The translations under genes were made by a program, and so were the position numbers. Positions 17,867 to 26,551 of a stretch of 64,000 nucleotides of DNA are shown piece by piece; position 1 is the first letter of the stretch; the number at the start of each line of letters is the position of its first letter. Under the pieces are notes generated by a model. It was not told where the DNA came from. It made no database searches and saw nothing but the letters and a program-made list of their open reading frames with translations. The stretch spans positions 62,001 to 126,000 of the forward strand of contig NZ_JACCJY010000021.1 of NCBI RefSeq assembly GCF_014596085.1, written 5' to 3'. This stretch comes from Azospirillum tabaci. Lineage in GTDB: Bacteria > Pseudomonadota > Alphaproteobacteria > Azospirillales > Azospirillaceae.

Positions 17867-18340
17867 TCTTTTTCTCCCCCGTTGTTGTTCTGCGGCAACG
17901 GTTGCGGAATCTCCCCATCCTGTCAATCCGCGAATCATCGCCTATGCTGTGACAGGATTGTGTCTTAATAAACTTTAACGATTATATTTTGACCTGTTCT
18001 TGAATAGCGGCGGAGAATTCGGGCCTTTACCTTCAGGTTATTGTTCTCGGGTGTCTGCTGAAAATTCTGACAGTCATCCTCGGCTCAGAAGCCCACGTCA
18101 TCGCACACCCGCGAACTTTCGGAAGGAAACTCGCGGGATCCCCGCAAGACGCTGAAAATCCGCTGAAAAAATTCTCACTCCCAATGTTGAGAGTGCCGTC
18201 TGCTTCATTGAAGCCCACTGGGATCTTCGCCATAAATACTGGCCGACAGAAAGACGAACGTCGAATATTTTCGCCAAAACTCATCGGAAATCGCATCGAA
18301 TTTAGCAAAACACCGGACCATCCAGACGGAGTGCGCGGAC
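17867..18340. other. AT-rich intergenic region upstream of the serralysin-like gene
   Basis: This 474-bp gap is visibly richer in A and T than its surroundings (around 17950-18000 and 18150-18310). It contains a 7-bp hairpin, CCCGCGA at 18108-18114 with TCGCGGG at 18131-18137, and no credible gene. It should hold the promoters of rlpA (minus) and of the protease gene (plus). The composition may mark an acquired segment. Confidence 0.5.
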
Positions 18341-20092
18341 ATGAGCGAATTTCGGATTCCCGGTTCTGGCGAGAACGGGGACGGAATCGGCGATGATCGA
18401 TCAAGCTCTGATGAAGCCGTTCCGGGCCCGGCAATGGAGACAGCCCGCCGGACGACGGGCGGCTCCGGTGACCCGCTGTTCCTCCGCGCCTTCGACAGCG
18501 GGCGCCGTTGGGGCGAACCGCCGGACGGCACCGCGACGGCGCCCTACACCCTCACCTACGGTTGGGTGGTGGACGCCGGCCTTCGCTACGTGCCCGGCTT
18601 CCGGCCTCTCGACGACAGCCAGCGGGCCATGGCGTTGCAGGCGATGGGGGAATGGAGCGCGGTCGCCAACCTCGCCTTCGTGGAATCGGCCGCGCCGATG
18701 ACGGCGAATCTCCAGTTCCACATGAGCCAACTGGACGTCTTCCGCGCCTCCGGCATGGCCTACTATCCGAATTCGGCGGGCTCCTACATTTACCTCGACC
18801 CCGAATCGGCCGGTTACCGGACCTATGTGCACGAGATCGGGCATGCGCTGGGCCTGAAGCATCCCGGCGACTACAACGGCACCGGCAGCGGCACCCCGCC
18901 CTTCCTTCCTCCGTCCGAGGACAACCGGACCAACACGATCATGTCTTATTACGGCGTCTGGCCCGGCGGGCTGGGCGTTTATGACATCGCCGCGATCCAG
19001 CGCCTCTACGGCCCCAACCCCACCGTGCGCGCGGGCGACGACCTGTATCTCCTGACGCCGGGGGCGCCGGGGCGCTACCTCTGGGATGGCGGTGGCAACG
19101 ATACCCTGTCCGCGGCGGGGGCAAACGTTCCCGTCACCATGGACCTGACGGGCGGCTGGGGATGGTTCTCGGCACAAGACTCGTCGATTCTCGCCCAGAA
19201 CCAGTTCTTCGTCGGACACGGCACCCGCATCGAGAGCGTCATCGGGGGATTGGCGGGCGACCGGCTGACCGGTTCGTCCTTCGCCGACAGGCTGGAGGGC
19301 GACACCGGAGACGACACGCTGACCGGCGGCGACGGCGACGATCTTCTCGACGGCGGAACCGGCAACGACACCGTCCTCTACGACTTTCCCTCCGCCAACG
19401 CCTTCGTGACCGGCGATCCGTCGGGAAGCGGCGCGGACCTGATCGTCACCGGAGCCGGTGGCACCGACCGGTTGACCGGCATCGAGCGGTTGGCCTTCAC
19501 CGACCGCATCGTCACCCGGCAGGAGGCCGCCGCCGCCCTGTCCCGCGCCGAGCCGGACCAGCGCGCCCTCGTTCGGGATGGAACCCGGAGCTACGAGGTG
19601 CGGATGGCGCCCTACTCCGGTCCGGTCGCCGGCCTGCGGAACCAATTTTTGGGGACGGCGTCGGGCGAAGCGGTCATCGGCAGCGAACAAGGCGATTTCA
19701 TGAATCTCCTTGGCGGAAACGACGCCGCGCAGGGCGGAAGCGGAGGCGATGTGCTGGACGGCGGTGTCGGCTCCAACTTCCTGACCGGCGGATCCGGCAC
19801 GGACACCTTCTACATCGATGGGCGGGGCGCCGGTGTCACATGGTCCACCGTCACCGACCTGCAACCGGCGGAATGGGCCATCGCCTGGGGCTGGACGGAC
19901 GCCGTCTCCCAACTGACCTGGGAGGATCTGACGGGGACGGCCGGCTATCAGGGAGCCACCGCGCGGATCGACCTCGACGGCAACGGCGGCACCGATCTGA
20001 ACCTGACCTTCAGCGGACAAACGCTGGGCGGCCTGCTTGCCGTGCCCGGCCAAGCCGGGACCGACGGCTACCTCGCCTTCCGGATCGGCTGA
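18341..20092 (+). CDS. Serralysin-like M10 metalloprotease with RTX repeats
   Basis: The 583-aa protein contains the zinc motif HEIGHALGLKH (His164, Glu165, His168, His174) and a Met-turn IMSYYG about 40 residues later, as in M10B serralysins. Glycine/aspartate-rich RTX nonapeptides follow (GDRLTGSSFADRLEG, then GDTGDDTLTGGDGDDLLDGG near 320-340), with a second weaker set near 460-490 (GGNDAAQGGSGGDVLDGG). Such enzymes are secreted by a type I system using an uncleaved C-terminal signal and fold on binding calcium outside the cell. No ABC exporter, membrane-fusion protein or inhibitor gene is adjacent. The ATG at 18341 follows CGGAGTG. Confidence 0.88.
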   Translation: MSEFRIPGSGENGDGIGDDRSSSDEAVPGPAMETARRTTGGSGDPLFLRAFDSGRRWGEPPDGTATAPYTLTYGWVVDAGLRYVPGFRPLDDSQRAMALQAMGEWSAVANLAFVESAAPMTANLQFHMSQLDVFRASGMAYYPNSAGSYIYLDPESAGYRTYVHEIGHALGLKHPGDYNGTGSGTPPFLPPSEDNRTNTIMSYYGVWPGGLGVYDIAAIQRLYGPNPTVRAGDDLYLLTPGAPGRYLWDGGGNDTLSAAGANVPVTMDLTGGWGWFSAQDSSILAQNQFFVGHGTRIESVIGGLAGDRLTGSSFADRLEGDTGDDTLTGGDGDDLLDGGTGNDTVLYDFPSANAFVTGDPSGSGADLIVTGAGGTDRLTGIERLAFTDRIVTRQEAAAALSRAEPDQRALVRDGTRSYEVRMAPYSGPVAGLRNQFLGTASGEAVIGSEQGDFMNLLGGNDAAQGGSGGDVLDGGVGSNFLTGGSGTDTFYIDGRGAGVTWSTVTDLQPAEWAIAWGWTDAVSQLTWEDLTGTAGYQGATARIDLDGNGGTDLNLTFSGQTLGGLLAVPGQAGTDGYLAFRIG

Positions 20093-20199
20093 CCGCTTTC
20101 CGCAGTTCGAAAAAATGGCGGCCCGGGAGCGGTGGGGCGGGGACTTTCCCGCATTCTGTTCAGAATTGATGAATTAAGGGCAAGGAGGGTCCCACGACC

Positions 20200-20556
20200 A
20201 TGAAGCAGGTGATGTTCGTCGAACTCGGCATGGGCGCCGATCTGCACGGGCAGGACGTGACCAAGGCCGCCGTGCGCGCCGTGCGCAACGCCATCGAGCG
20301 CAATTCCATGCCCGGCATGCGCGCGCTGGTCGATGGCGACACCAGCCGGATGCAGGTCCGCGTTCATCTCGCCGTCCCGGCGGACGCGGACCGGCTGGAC
20401 CTGGAGGCCGTCCGGGCCGTCTTCCCTTATGGGCAGGTGTCCTTCAACGTGGTGTCCGGCGGCATGCTGGCGCCCAGCGGCATCTTCCTGGCCGACAAGA
20501 ACGACCGCAACGAGATGATCTACATCGTCAACGCCGCGGTGGAGGTCGGGGTGTAG
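20200..20556 (+). CDS. Lin0512 family protein
   Basis: The 118-aa product matches the Lin0512 family throughout: VELGMGADLHGQDVTKAAVR at the start, RNAIERNSMPGM in the middle and a glycine-rich VVSGGMLAPSGI near the end. The family is widespread, small and cytoplasmic. It is thought to assemble into rings, and no enzymatic role is established. The ATG at 20200 lies downstream of AAGGAGGG at slightly long spacing. It precedes the TraB-like gene by 60 bp on the same strand and may be cotranscribed with it. Confidence 0.8.
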   Translation: MKQVMFVELGMGADLHGQDVTKAAVRAVRNAIERNSMPGMRALVDGDTSRMQVRVHLAVPADADRLDLEAVRAVFPYGQVSFNVVSGGMLAPSGIFLADKNDRNEMIYIVNAAVEVGV

Positions 20557-20616
20557 GTCCTGGCGTTTGACTGCGGAGCGGTTGCCCCCACCGCTTTTTC
20601 GTGCCAGCGTCGGGGC

Positions 20617-21438
20617 ATGAAGCGCGCGCTCCGAACCGCCCTGATCGCCGTCGGCATCCTCGCCGGCGGCCTTGTCACCCTGACCGTTGGGGTGGTGGCC
20701 GCCCTGCCGGTGATCGCCGACCACATCCCGCTGGAACTGTCGCGAGTCGTGATGAGCGACGGGCGGCGGCAGGTGGAGATGCAGGGCATGGTCCATGTCG
20801 CCAAGCCGGACTTCTACAGCGCAATCGCCCGCCACATCGCCCAGCGGCGTCAGGAAGGCTGGCTGGTCTTCTACGAGGAGGTTCGTCCCGACGACGCCTC
20901 CTCCCCCGCCGGGGTGGCCGACGTGCTGCGCCGCCTGGGGGCCGACTGGAACCCGGACAGCAAGCAGCATCCCTATGAGATGATGGCGAGCCTGCTCGGC
21001 AACGGCTTGGTGCTTCAGGACAACCGCGCCCTGATCGGCCCGCCGGGGCCGGACGCCCGCAACGTCGACGTCACCCTGTCGCAACTGCTGGCCGCCCTGC
21101 CGGCCGACGATCCCGACGACCCCGACCAGGAGACCATCGATCTGGCGCAGGTTCGGGACGAGTACGACAAGCTGCCGGGCTGGGTGCAGCGGCGCGTCCA
21201 GGCCGCCATCCGGATCATGCTGGCCACCACCGCGTCGGGTTCCATGGTGCGCGAAGCGCTGCCGCCCGCGCTGACCACGCTGCGCGAGGAGAAGGTGGTG
21301 GCGGCGATCAAGGCCGAACCGGACCGCAACATCCTGATCCTCTACGGTCAGGTGCACATCGGCCACATCCAGACCATGCTGAAGGACGCCGACGCCCGGT
21401 GGCGGACGGTCTCGTCGCAAGCGATCCAGGCGTTCTGA
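20617..21438 (+). CDS. TraB/TIKI-like secreted or membrane-anchored protein
   Basis: The 273-aa protein has an N-terminal hydrophobic segment (about 8-36), either an uncleaved anchor or a signal peptide. The soluble part carries GMVHVAKPDFY with GxxH spacing, then FYEEV about 35 residues later, and near the C-terminus ILYGQVHIGHI, a second GxxH. Two GxxH motifs and an acidic element are the signature of the TraB/GumN/TIKI fold, a metal-dependent putative protease group. The match is by motif only and is divergent. The acidic stretch DDPDDPDQE near 165 is unusual. Alternative: an unrelated lipoprotein-like hypothetical. Confidence 0.5.
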   Translation: MKRALRTALIAVGILAGGLVTLTVGVVAALPVIADHIPLELSRVVMSDGRRQVEMQGMVHVAKPDFYSAIARHIAQRRQEGWLVFYEEVRPDDASSPAGVADVLRRLGADWNPDSKQHPYEMMASLLGNGLVLQDNRALIGPPGPDARNVDVTLSQLLAALPADDPDDPDQETIDLAQVRDEYDKLPGWVQRRVQAAIRIMLATTASGSMVREALPPALTTLREEKVVAAIKAEPDRNILILYGQVHIGHIQTMLKDADARWRTVSSQAIQAF

Positions 21439-21462
21439 GCCGAGCTGGTCACCCGATATGGA

Positions 21463-21723
21463 TCACCAGATTTTGCGGGCCAGTTCCTCGCCGCGAGTGG
21501 TGAGTTCCTCGAAGCGGCGGCGGGCGTCGTCCTCGGCGCTCCAGTCATCGGGGGCGACGACGGCTTCGGCGGCATCCGGACGGTCCGGCGCGCCGGGACG
21601 GCCACCTTCCGCCCCGTGGAGCCCGTAGACTTGGCCGTCGCGCGCTTCGATCACGGCGTAGCGGCCATCCCGCTCGACAAGCCGGAAGCTGCCATGTTCC
21701 GATACGGTCCGGACGTTGGGCAT
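21463..21723 (-). CDS. Small hypothetical protein, 86 aa
   Basis: No family is recognised. The start at 21723 is backed by AGGGGAA; longer in-frame versions would run into the divergent exbB promoter. The N-terminal half forms a plausible small beta-sheet (GSFRLVERDGRYAVIEAR, then DGQVYGLHG). The C-terminus is charged and helical (WSAEDDARRRFEELTTRGEE). It is divergent from exbB, and the intergenic Fur-like site could in principle affect both genes. Confidence 0.55.
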   Translation of the reverse strand: MPNVRTVSEHGSFRLVERDGRYAVIEARDGQVYGLHGAEGGRPGAPDRPDAAEAVVAPDDWSAEDDARRRFEELTTRGEELARKIW

Positions 21724-21812
21724 CGCACATTCCCCTGGCGGTTCACAATCCACGCCGTGAACAACCGCCACGATGCCCATTTGTCGCATAGCAGCAATAT
21801 AGCACTTTATGG

Positions 21813-21841
21813 GTGCAAATGAGAGTCGTTCGCACTATACA
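21813..21841 (+). promoter_or_regulatory. Candidate Fur-regulated promoter of exbB-exbD-tonB
   Basis: GTGCAA (21813-21818) and TATACA (21836-21841) are separated by 17 bp. The spacer and -35 are covered by GCAAATGAGAGTCGTTCGC (21815-21833), which matches 12 of 19 positions of the E. coli Fur consensus and has imperfect dyad symmetry. Iron control of TonB energisers is well established in proteobacteria. The same architecture recurs at 28535-28563. Confidence 0.65.
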
Positions 21842-21877
21842 GGAAGGAAGTCAGCCGCAAAGAAGTTCGAACCGCCA

Positions 21878-22810
21878 ATGTTCACAGCGCTTCACACCCG
21901 TTCCATCGCCGCGATGGCCGCCGCCGGCACCTTCCTGTCGAGCGGAGTTGGCTGGGCGCAGGGCACCCCCGCAACCAACGGCGGCGCTCCCGCGGCACCG
22001 GCTTCCACGGCAGCGCCCATGACGGCGCCTGTGACGGCGCCCGCCGCCGACGCGCTGGCGGCGCCGGACGCTGCGGCGGGAGCAGTCGAGCATTTAACCG
22101 CCGCGACGGCGACGCTGCCGCACGACCTGTCCCCCTGGGGCATGTTCATGGCCGCGAGCCCTGTGGTGCAGGCGGTGATGATCGGGCTGGCGCTGGCCTC
22201 GGTGGCGACTTGGACCATCTTCCTCGCCAAGTCGCTGGAACTGTCGAAGGCCAAGCGCAAGGCGCGGACTTCCTTGGCGGCTCTGGAGCAGGCGCGCTCG
22301 CTGACCCAGGCGGCGGAGAGCATCGGCTTCGAGAAGACCCCGGCCACCGCCTTTCTGCGCGCTGTGATCGCCGAGGCGCACCAGTCCGCCGACGCCCCCT
22401 CGCAGGAGGGTTTGAAGGAGCGCGCGGCCTCCCGCCTGGAGCGGATCGAGGCGGCGGAGGGGCGGCGCATGATGCGCGGCACCGGCATCCTCGCCAGCAT
22501 CGGCTCCACGGCCCCCTTCGTCGGGCTGTTCGGCACGGTGTGGGGCATCATGGTCAGCTTCATCGGCATCGCCAAGTCGCAGACGACCAACCTCGCCGTG
22601 GTGGCGCCGGGCATCGCCGAAGCGCTGCTGGCGACGGCCATCGGCCTCGTCGCGGCCATCCCGGCGGTGGTCATTTACAACGGCTTCGCCCGCTCCATCG
22701 GCGGCTACCGCGCCCAGCTCGGCGACTCCTCGGCGGCCGTGCTGCGGCTGCTGAGCCGCGACATGGACCGCCGCGCCCTGCCGCGCGCCGTGTCCAAGGC
22801 GGCGGAGTAA
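21878..22810 (+). CDS. exbB: TonB-system energiser ExbB (MotA/TolQ/ExbB proton channel)
   Basis: The 310-aa protein has an N-terminal signal-like segment and an Ala/Pro-rich periplasmic extension (to about 85). The ExbB core follows: TM1 near 95-115 ([20 protein letters not shown]), a large cytoplasmic loop, and TM2-TM3 from [20 protein letters not shown] through [20 protein letters not shown]. With ExbD it forms the proton channel that powers TonB in outer-membrane iron-siderophore or heme uptake. The start at 21878 is the first ATG giving the export signal. exbD follows four bases after the stop. A Fur-like site upstream suggests iron repression. Confidence 0.92.
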   Translation: MFTALHTRSIAAMAAAGTFLSSGVGWAQGTPATNGGAPAAPASTAAPMTAPVTAPAADALAAPDAAAGAVEHLTAATATLPHDLSPWGMFMAASPVVQAVMIGLALASVATWTIFLAKSLELSKAKRKARTSLAALEQARSLTQAAESIGFEKTPATAFLRAVIAEAHQSADAPSQEGLKERAASRLERIEAAEGRRMMRGTGILASIGSTAPFVGLFGTVWGIMVSFIGIAKSQTTNLAVVAPGIAEALLATAIGLVAAIPAVVIYNGFARSIGGYRAQLGDSSAAVLRLLSRDMDRRALPRAVSKAAE

Positions 22811-22814
22811 GGCC

Positions 22815-23237
22815 ATGGCGGCGCGTCTCGACGACGGCGACGATCTCACCGAGTCGCACGACATCAACGTCACGCCCTTCATCGACGTGATGCTCGTGCT
22901 GCTCATCATCTTCATGGTGGCCGCGCCGCTGGCGACGGTGGACGTGCCGGTGGACCTGCCCGCCTCCACCGCCCAGCCGCAGCCGCGGCCCGACAAGCCC
23001 CTGTTCCTGACCATCCAGGCGGACAACAGCCTGTCGGTGGGCGACACCCCGGTGGCGCGGGAGGCCCTGGCGGCGGCGCTGGACGGCGTGACGAACGGCG
23101 ACAAGGGCGCGCGCGTCTTCCTGCGCGCCGACCGCAGCGTGGATTACGGCGCGCTGACCGAGGTGATGAACGCGCTGCGCGCCGCCGGCTATCTGAAGAT
23201 CGCCCTGGTCGGGCTGGAAGGCGCGGCCGCGAAATGA
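22815..23237 (+). CDS. exbD: TonB-system protein ExbD
   Basis: The 140-aa protein has one N-terminal membrane helix with the functional aspartate in INVTPFIDVMLVLLIIFMVA, preceded by a short cytoplasmic tail. The rest is the periplasmic domain (VDVPVDLPASTAQ to the end). It pairs with ExbB to convert the proton gradient into TonB movement. It lies between exbB and tonB, overlapping tonB by four bases (ATGA), so all three genes are one operon. Confidence 0.92.
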   Translation: MAARLDDGDDLTESHDINVTPFIDVMLVLLIIFMVAAPLATVDVPVDLPASTAQPQPRPDKPLFLTIQADNSLSVGDTPVAREALAAALDGVTNGDKGARVFLRADRSVDYGALTEVMNALRAAGYLKIALVGLEGAAAK

Positions 23238-24073
23238 GCGTGGCGACCGTCGATCCCAACGACCTTCCGGAGGACGGCGAGCGCACGGCCCCCGCCCTGG
23301 CGCGCTGGGGCGGCAGCCTGCTGGTCGTGCTGGGCGCCCACGCCCTTGTCGCGGTCGGTGCGCTGTCCTGGCACGTCGCGATGGAGGAGGCGCCGGCGAT
23401 GCCGCCCGCGGTGATGCTCGACCTGCCGCCGCTGCCGGAAACGCCGCCCGCCGAGCCGCCGACCCTGGAATCGATGCTCCCGGAGCCGGAGCTGCCGCCC
23501 GAGCCGGTGATCGAGCCGGAACCGGAACCGGAGCCCATTCCCGAGATCGCCCCGGAGCCGCCGCCGCCCGTGCCGGCGGAGGTCGCCCTGCCGGAACCGC
23601 CGCCCAAGCCGAAGCCCAAGCCCAAGGAAGAGCCCAAGCCGAAGCCCAAGGCCGAACCGCCGAAGCCGCGCCCGGAGCCTCAGGCGCAGCCCAAGCCGAT
23701 GACCGAAGCCCCGGCCAACCCCGCTCCCGCCGCCCCGCCGTCGGGCGCTCCGGCCCAGGCGGCGCCGGTGCCACGCAACAGCAACGCTCTGCCCACGTGG
23801 CACGGCGCCGTGCTCGGCCATCTGGAGCGCTACAAGCGCTACCCCCGCATCGCCCAGATGCGGCGCCAGCAGGGCGTCCCGCAGGTGGCGATCACCATCG
23901 ACCGGCAGGGCCGGGTGGTGTCGGTGCGGCTGCACAAGGGCTCCGGTTTCGAGGCGCTGGACGAGGAGACGATCGCCCTGGTCGAACGCGCCTCCCCGCT
24001 CCCGGCCCCGCCGCCGGAGGTGGCGCAGGACCGCATGGAGCTGGTGGTGCCGGTGCAGTATTTCCTGCGCTGA
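23234..24073 (+). CDS. tonB: Energy transducer TonB
   Basis: The 279-aa protein has a single N-terminal membrane segment (about 25-45, LLVVLGAHALVAVGALSWHV). A long proline-rich spacer rich in Glu-Pro then Lys-Pro repeats (about 60-165) crosses the periplasm. A C-terminal TonB domain follows (about 190-279: RYKRYPRIAQMRRQQGVPQV, then SPLPAPPPEV). It delivers energy to TonB-dependent outer-membrane receptors. None is encoded beside it, so it probably serves receptors elsewhere. It is the last gene of the exbB-exbD-tonB operon. Confidence 0.92.
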   Translation: MSVATVDPNDLPEDGERTAPALARWGGSLLVVLGAHALVAVGALSWHVAMEEAPAMPPAVMLDLPPLPETPPAEPPTLESMLPEPELPPEPVIEPEPEPEPIPEIAPEPPPPVPAEVALPEPPPKPKPKPKEEPKPKPKAEPPKPRPEPQAQPKPMTEAPANPAPAAPPSGAPAQAAPVPRNSNALPTWHGAVLGHLERYKRYPRIAQMRRQQGVPQVAITIDRQGRVVSVRLHKGSGFEALDEETIALVERASPLPAPPPEVAQDRMELVVPVQYFLR

Positions 24074-24120
24074 ACCGACGTACGCATCGACCGCTCAAGT
24101 GCCGACGACCTGGATGCGCA

Positions 24121-24747
24121 TCACGCGGTGTGCATCCACAGGCGCATGAGTTCCGGAACCGTCCGGATGTCGAGTTTGCTGAGGATGTTCGCCCGGTGGG
24201 TCTCCACCGTGCGGACGCCGATCCCGAGGCGGATCGCGATGGCCTTGTTGGCGCAGCCCTCCACCATCAGTGCCGCCACATCCCGTTCACGGGGGCTGAG
24301 AAGGGCCAGCTTCGCCAGGGCGGACTCCGCGGCGGAACGATCCCGGCGCTGGTGGGCATCGCGCTGCAAGGCCTCGTGGACACGGCGCAGGAACACGCCG
24401 TCGTCGAACGGCTTTTCCAGGAAATCGACCGCCCCACCCCGGAAGGCGGTGACGGCGGAACTCACCTCGCCATGGGCGGTGATGATGATGACCGGCAGGC
24501 CGCAGCCGCGCCGGGACAGTTCCTCCTGAAGCTCCAGCCCGTCCATGAAGGGCATGCGGAGGTCCGCCACCACGCAGCCCGGCTGCTCCGGGCTGTAACG
24601 GTGCAGGAATTCCAGCGCGTTGACGAAGGTGCGCACGGACAGGCCGGCCACCTCGACCAGAACGGAGAGCGCGTCGCGGACCGCCTCGTCGTCGTCGATG
24701 ATGAAGACGGTCGGTTCGCCGGTGAAGGGATTATTGGTCTGGGTCAT
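24121..24747 (-). CDS. FixJ/NarL-type response regulator
   Basis: The 208-aa regulator has a receiver domain with acidic pocket IIDDD (17-20) and phosphoacceptor Asp62 in CVVADLRMPFMDG, then a conserved KP in DFLEKPF. A LuxR-type helix-turn-helix occupies about 145-205 (LSPRERDVAALMVEGCANKA, then GVRTVETHRANILSKL). The layout is that of FixJ and related regulators. It overlaps the kinase gene by 17 bases, which makes the pairing secure. Targets are not visible; gdh lies upstream of the kinase on the same strand but well separated. Confidence 0.88.
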   Translation of the reverse strand: MTQTNNPFTGEPTVFIIDDDEAVRDALSVLVEVAGLSVRTFVNALEFLHRYSPEQPGCVVADLRMPFMDGLELQEELSRRGCGLPVIIITAHGEVSSAVTAFRGGAVDFLEKPFDDGVFLRRVHEALQRDAHQRRDRSAAESALAKLALLSPRERDVAALMVEGCANKAIAIRLGIGVRTVETHRANILSKLDIRTVPELMRLWMHTA

Positions 24748-26389
24748 GAGACGGCCGGGTGTCGGAACGGGCTGCGGGCAGAAAGACTTGGAAAACGGAA
24801 CCGGTCGCGCCGGTGCGGCCGAGCCACAGCCTGCCGCCGTGGCTTTCGACGATCGAGCGGCAGATGGGCAAGCCGAGCCCCATGCCCGCCGGCTTCGTGG
24901 TGGCGAAGGGCGAGTACAGATGGTCGACCATGCCCGCCGACACGCCGGGGCCGCTGTCCTCGACCTCGAAGGTCAAACCGTCCGGCGGCGTGGCCCGGAC
25001 ACGCAGGACGACCTCGCGCACCGGGCTGTCGGCCGCGGCGATGGCCTCGATGCTGTTGTGCACGAGGTTGAGGAGGACCTGCTCGATCTGGATGCGGTCG
25101 CAGAGCACGAGGGGAAGCGGCTCCGCCATATCCACCCGCAGCTGGACCCGGTTGTAGGCCGCGTCCCCCCGCACCAGCGTCAGCGTCTCGCGCAGGATCT
25201 CGCTGGCCGATTCCGGCGCCACTTGAAGCGACCCCTTGCTCAGGAAGGTGCGCAACCCGCGAATGACCTCGCCCGCGCGTTCCGCCTGGATCACCGCCTT
25301 GTCGATGAGTTCGTGGGCGCGCGGCGGCGTGTCGTCCCCTTCCAAAAGGCGCTGGGCGGCGCGGGCATAGCTTATGGCGGCCAGCAGCGGCTGATTCAGC
25401 TCGTGGGCAAGGGCGGATGCCATCTCCCCCGTCACCGTGAGGCGGGAGAGATGGGCCAGCTCGGTCTGGTGTTCGCGCAGCCGGACCTCGATCTCGCGCC
25501 GCTCGCTGACCAGGGCGCCGAGGAACAGGGCCGTGATGGCCAGCGCCAGCATCAGCGTCTGATGATAGACCACCGCACCCAGGGGAAGACCGATCGCCTG
25601 CAGCCCGGCGATCAGGCCGCTCTGGATGGCCAGGGCCGCCAGCACCGCGCCCGGCAGGCCGTGCGACACGGCCACCCAGACGAGGGGCAGGAACAGAACG
25701 TAGAACAGGTTGAACTGACCGTCGCCGATGGGCAGGAAGACCAGCAACAGGGCCGCGGCGATGGCCGCCGTCTGGGCGGCGGTGGGCGTCTTCGGCACGC
25801 TCCAGGCGGGCGTCCGGTCCGGCCGGTGCAGAAGGAGCACGAAGGGCGTGACCACGGCGATGCCGATGGCGTCGCCCAACCAGTATTGGAACGCCAGCGT
25901 CGGCAGGTCGGCCGCAGGCAACGCCCCGTCCAGGACGAACACGCCGACGAAGACGGGCGCCACGACGGCGGCGCTCAGGAAAGTGACGCCGACCAGCCAG
26001 CCGACGTCGCGCACCCGGTTCAACGCCAGACCGATCGCCACCCGGCGGCGCAGGATATGGGCGGCGGCCCCGTAGCCGGCGACGATGGCGAGGTTCGAGA
26101 GCAGCAGCGAGGAGATGGAGGCCGGATGCCCCCGCACCACCAGATCGGCCAGGATCAGCGTGGCGTAGACCATCGGCAGGCCGCGCGCGCCGGTCCACAG
26201 CAGAAGGGCCATGTAGAGCCCCGCCGGCGGGTTCCACGGCGTGATGTTGAGGCTCGGGCGGGGGTGGATGAAGGTCAGCCAGTCGATGGGCAGATAGGCC
26301 GCCAGGAAGGCAAGGGACAGCACGACCATGTCCCGGCCGGTCAGAATGGCAGGCGCTCCCGTCGCACGGCTGGCGGGTGGGAAAGGCAT
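24731..26389 (-). CDS. MASE1-domain sensor histidine kinase
   Basis: The 552-aa kinase has an N-terminal MASE1-type integral membrane sensor of about eight helices (20-300; note the NITPWNPPAGLYMALLL motif typical of MASE1). The HisKA domain has His329 in ASALAHELNQPLLAAISYA and the HATPase carries N, G1 and G2 boxes (LVHNSIEAI, DSGPGV, GMGLGLPICRSIV). The H-E-L-N-Q-P form is characteristic of FixL/DctB-type kinases. MASE1 sensors are known in kinases and GGDEF proteins, with few ligands assigned. It is coupled with the FixJ-type regulator. The start at 26389 is chosen because the preceding residues look non-conserved. Confidence 0.85.
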   Translation of the reverse strand: MPFPPASRATGAPAILTGRDMVVLSLAFLAAYLPIDWLTFIHPRPSLNITPWNPPAGLYMALLLWTGARGLPMVYATLILADLVVRGHPASISSLLLSNLAIVAGYGAAAHILRRRVAIGLALNRVRDVGWLVGVTFLSAAVVAPVFVGVFVLDGALPAADLPTLAFQYWLGDAIGIAVVTPFVLLLHRPDRTPAWSVPKTPTAAQTAAIAAALLLVFLPIGDGQFNLFYVLFLPLVWVAVSHGLPGAVLAALAIQSGLIAGLQAIGLPLGAVVYHQTLMLALAITALFLGALVSERREIEVRLREHQTELAHLSRLTVTGEMASALAHELNQPLLAAISYARAAQRLLEGDDTPPRAHELIDKAVIQAERAGEVIRGLRTFLSKGSLQVAPESASEILRETLTLVRGDAAYNRVQLRVDMAEPLPLVLCDRIQIEQVLLNLVHNSIEAIAAADSPVREVVLRVRATPPDGLTFEVEDSGPGVSAGMVDHLYSPFATTKPAGMGLGLPICRSIVESHGGRLWLGRTGATGSVFQVFLPAARSDTRPSHDPDQ

Positions 26390-26551
26390 CTCAAGGCATT
26401 CTTTCGGGCTGCACGAGCGGAACGGCACGGGTGGACCAAGCACGGATCATACCGTCCAACCGGCGCGTTCGCCATGCGATGGGCGCCCATGCGATGGGCG
26501 CCTGTGCGACGGGCGGGAGCCCGGCGGGCTCCCATCACCGCGACGCACGGA

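Noticed and set aside
18033..18434. 133-codon minus-strand frame overlapping the protease start
   Set aside because: It covers the AT-rich leader and the 5' end of the protease gene, lacks a ribosome site and has no recognisable motif.
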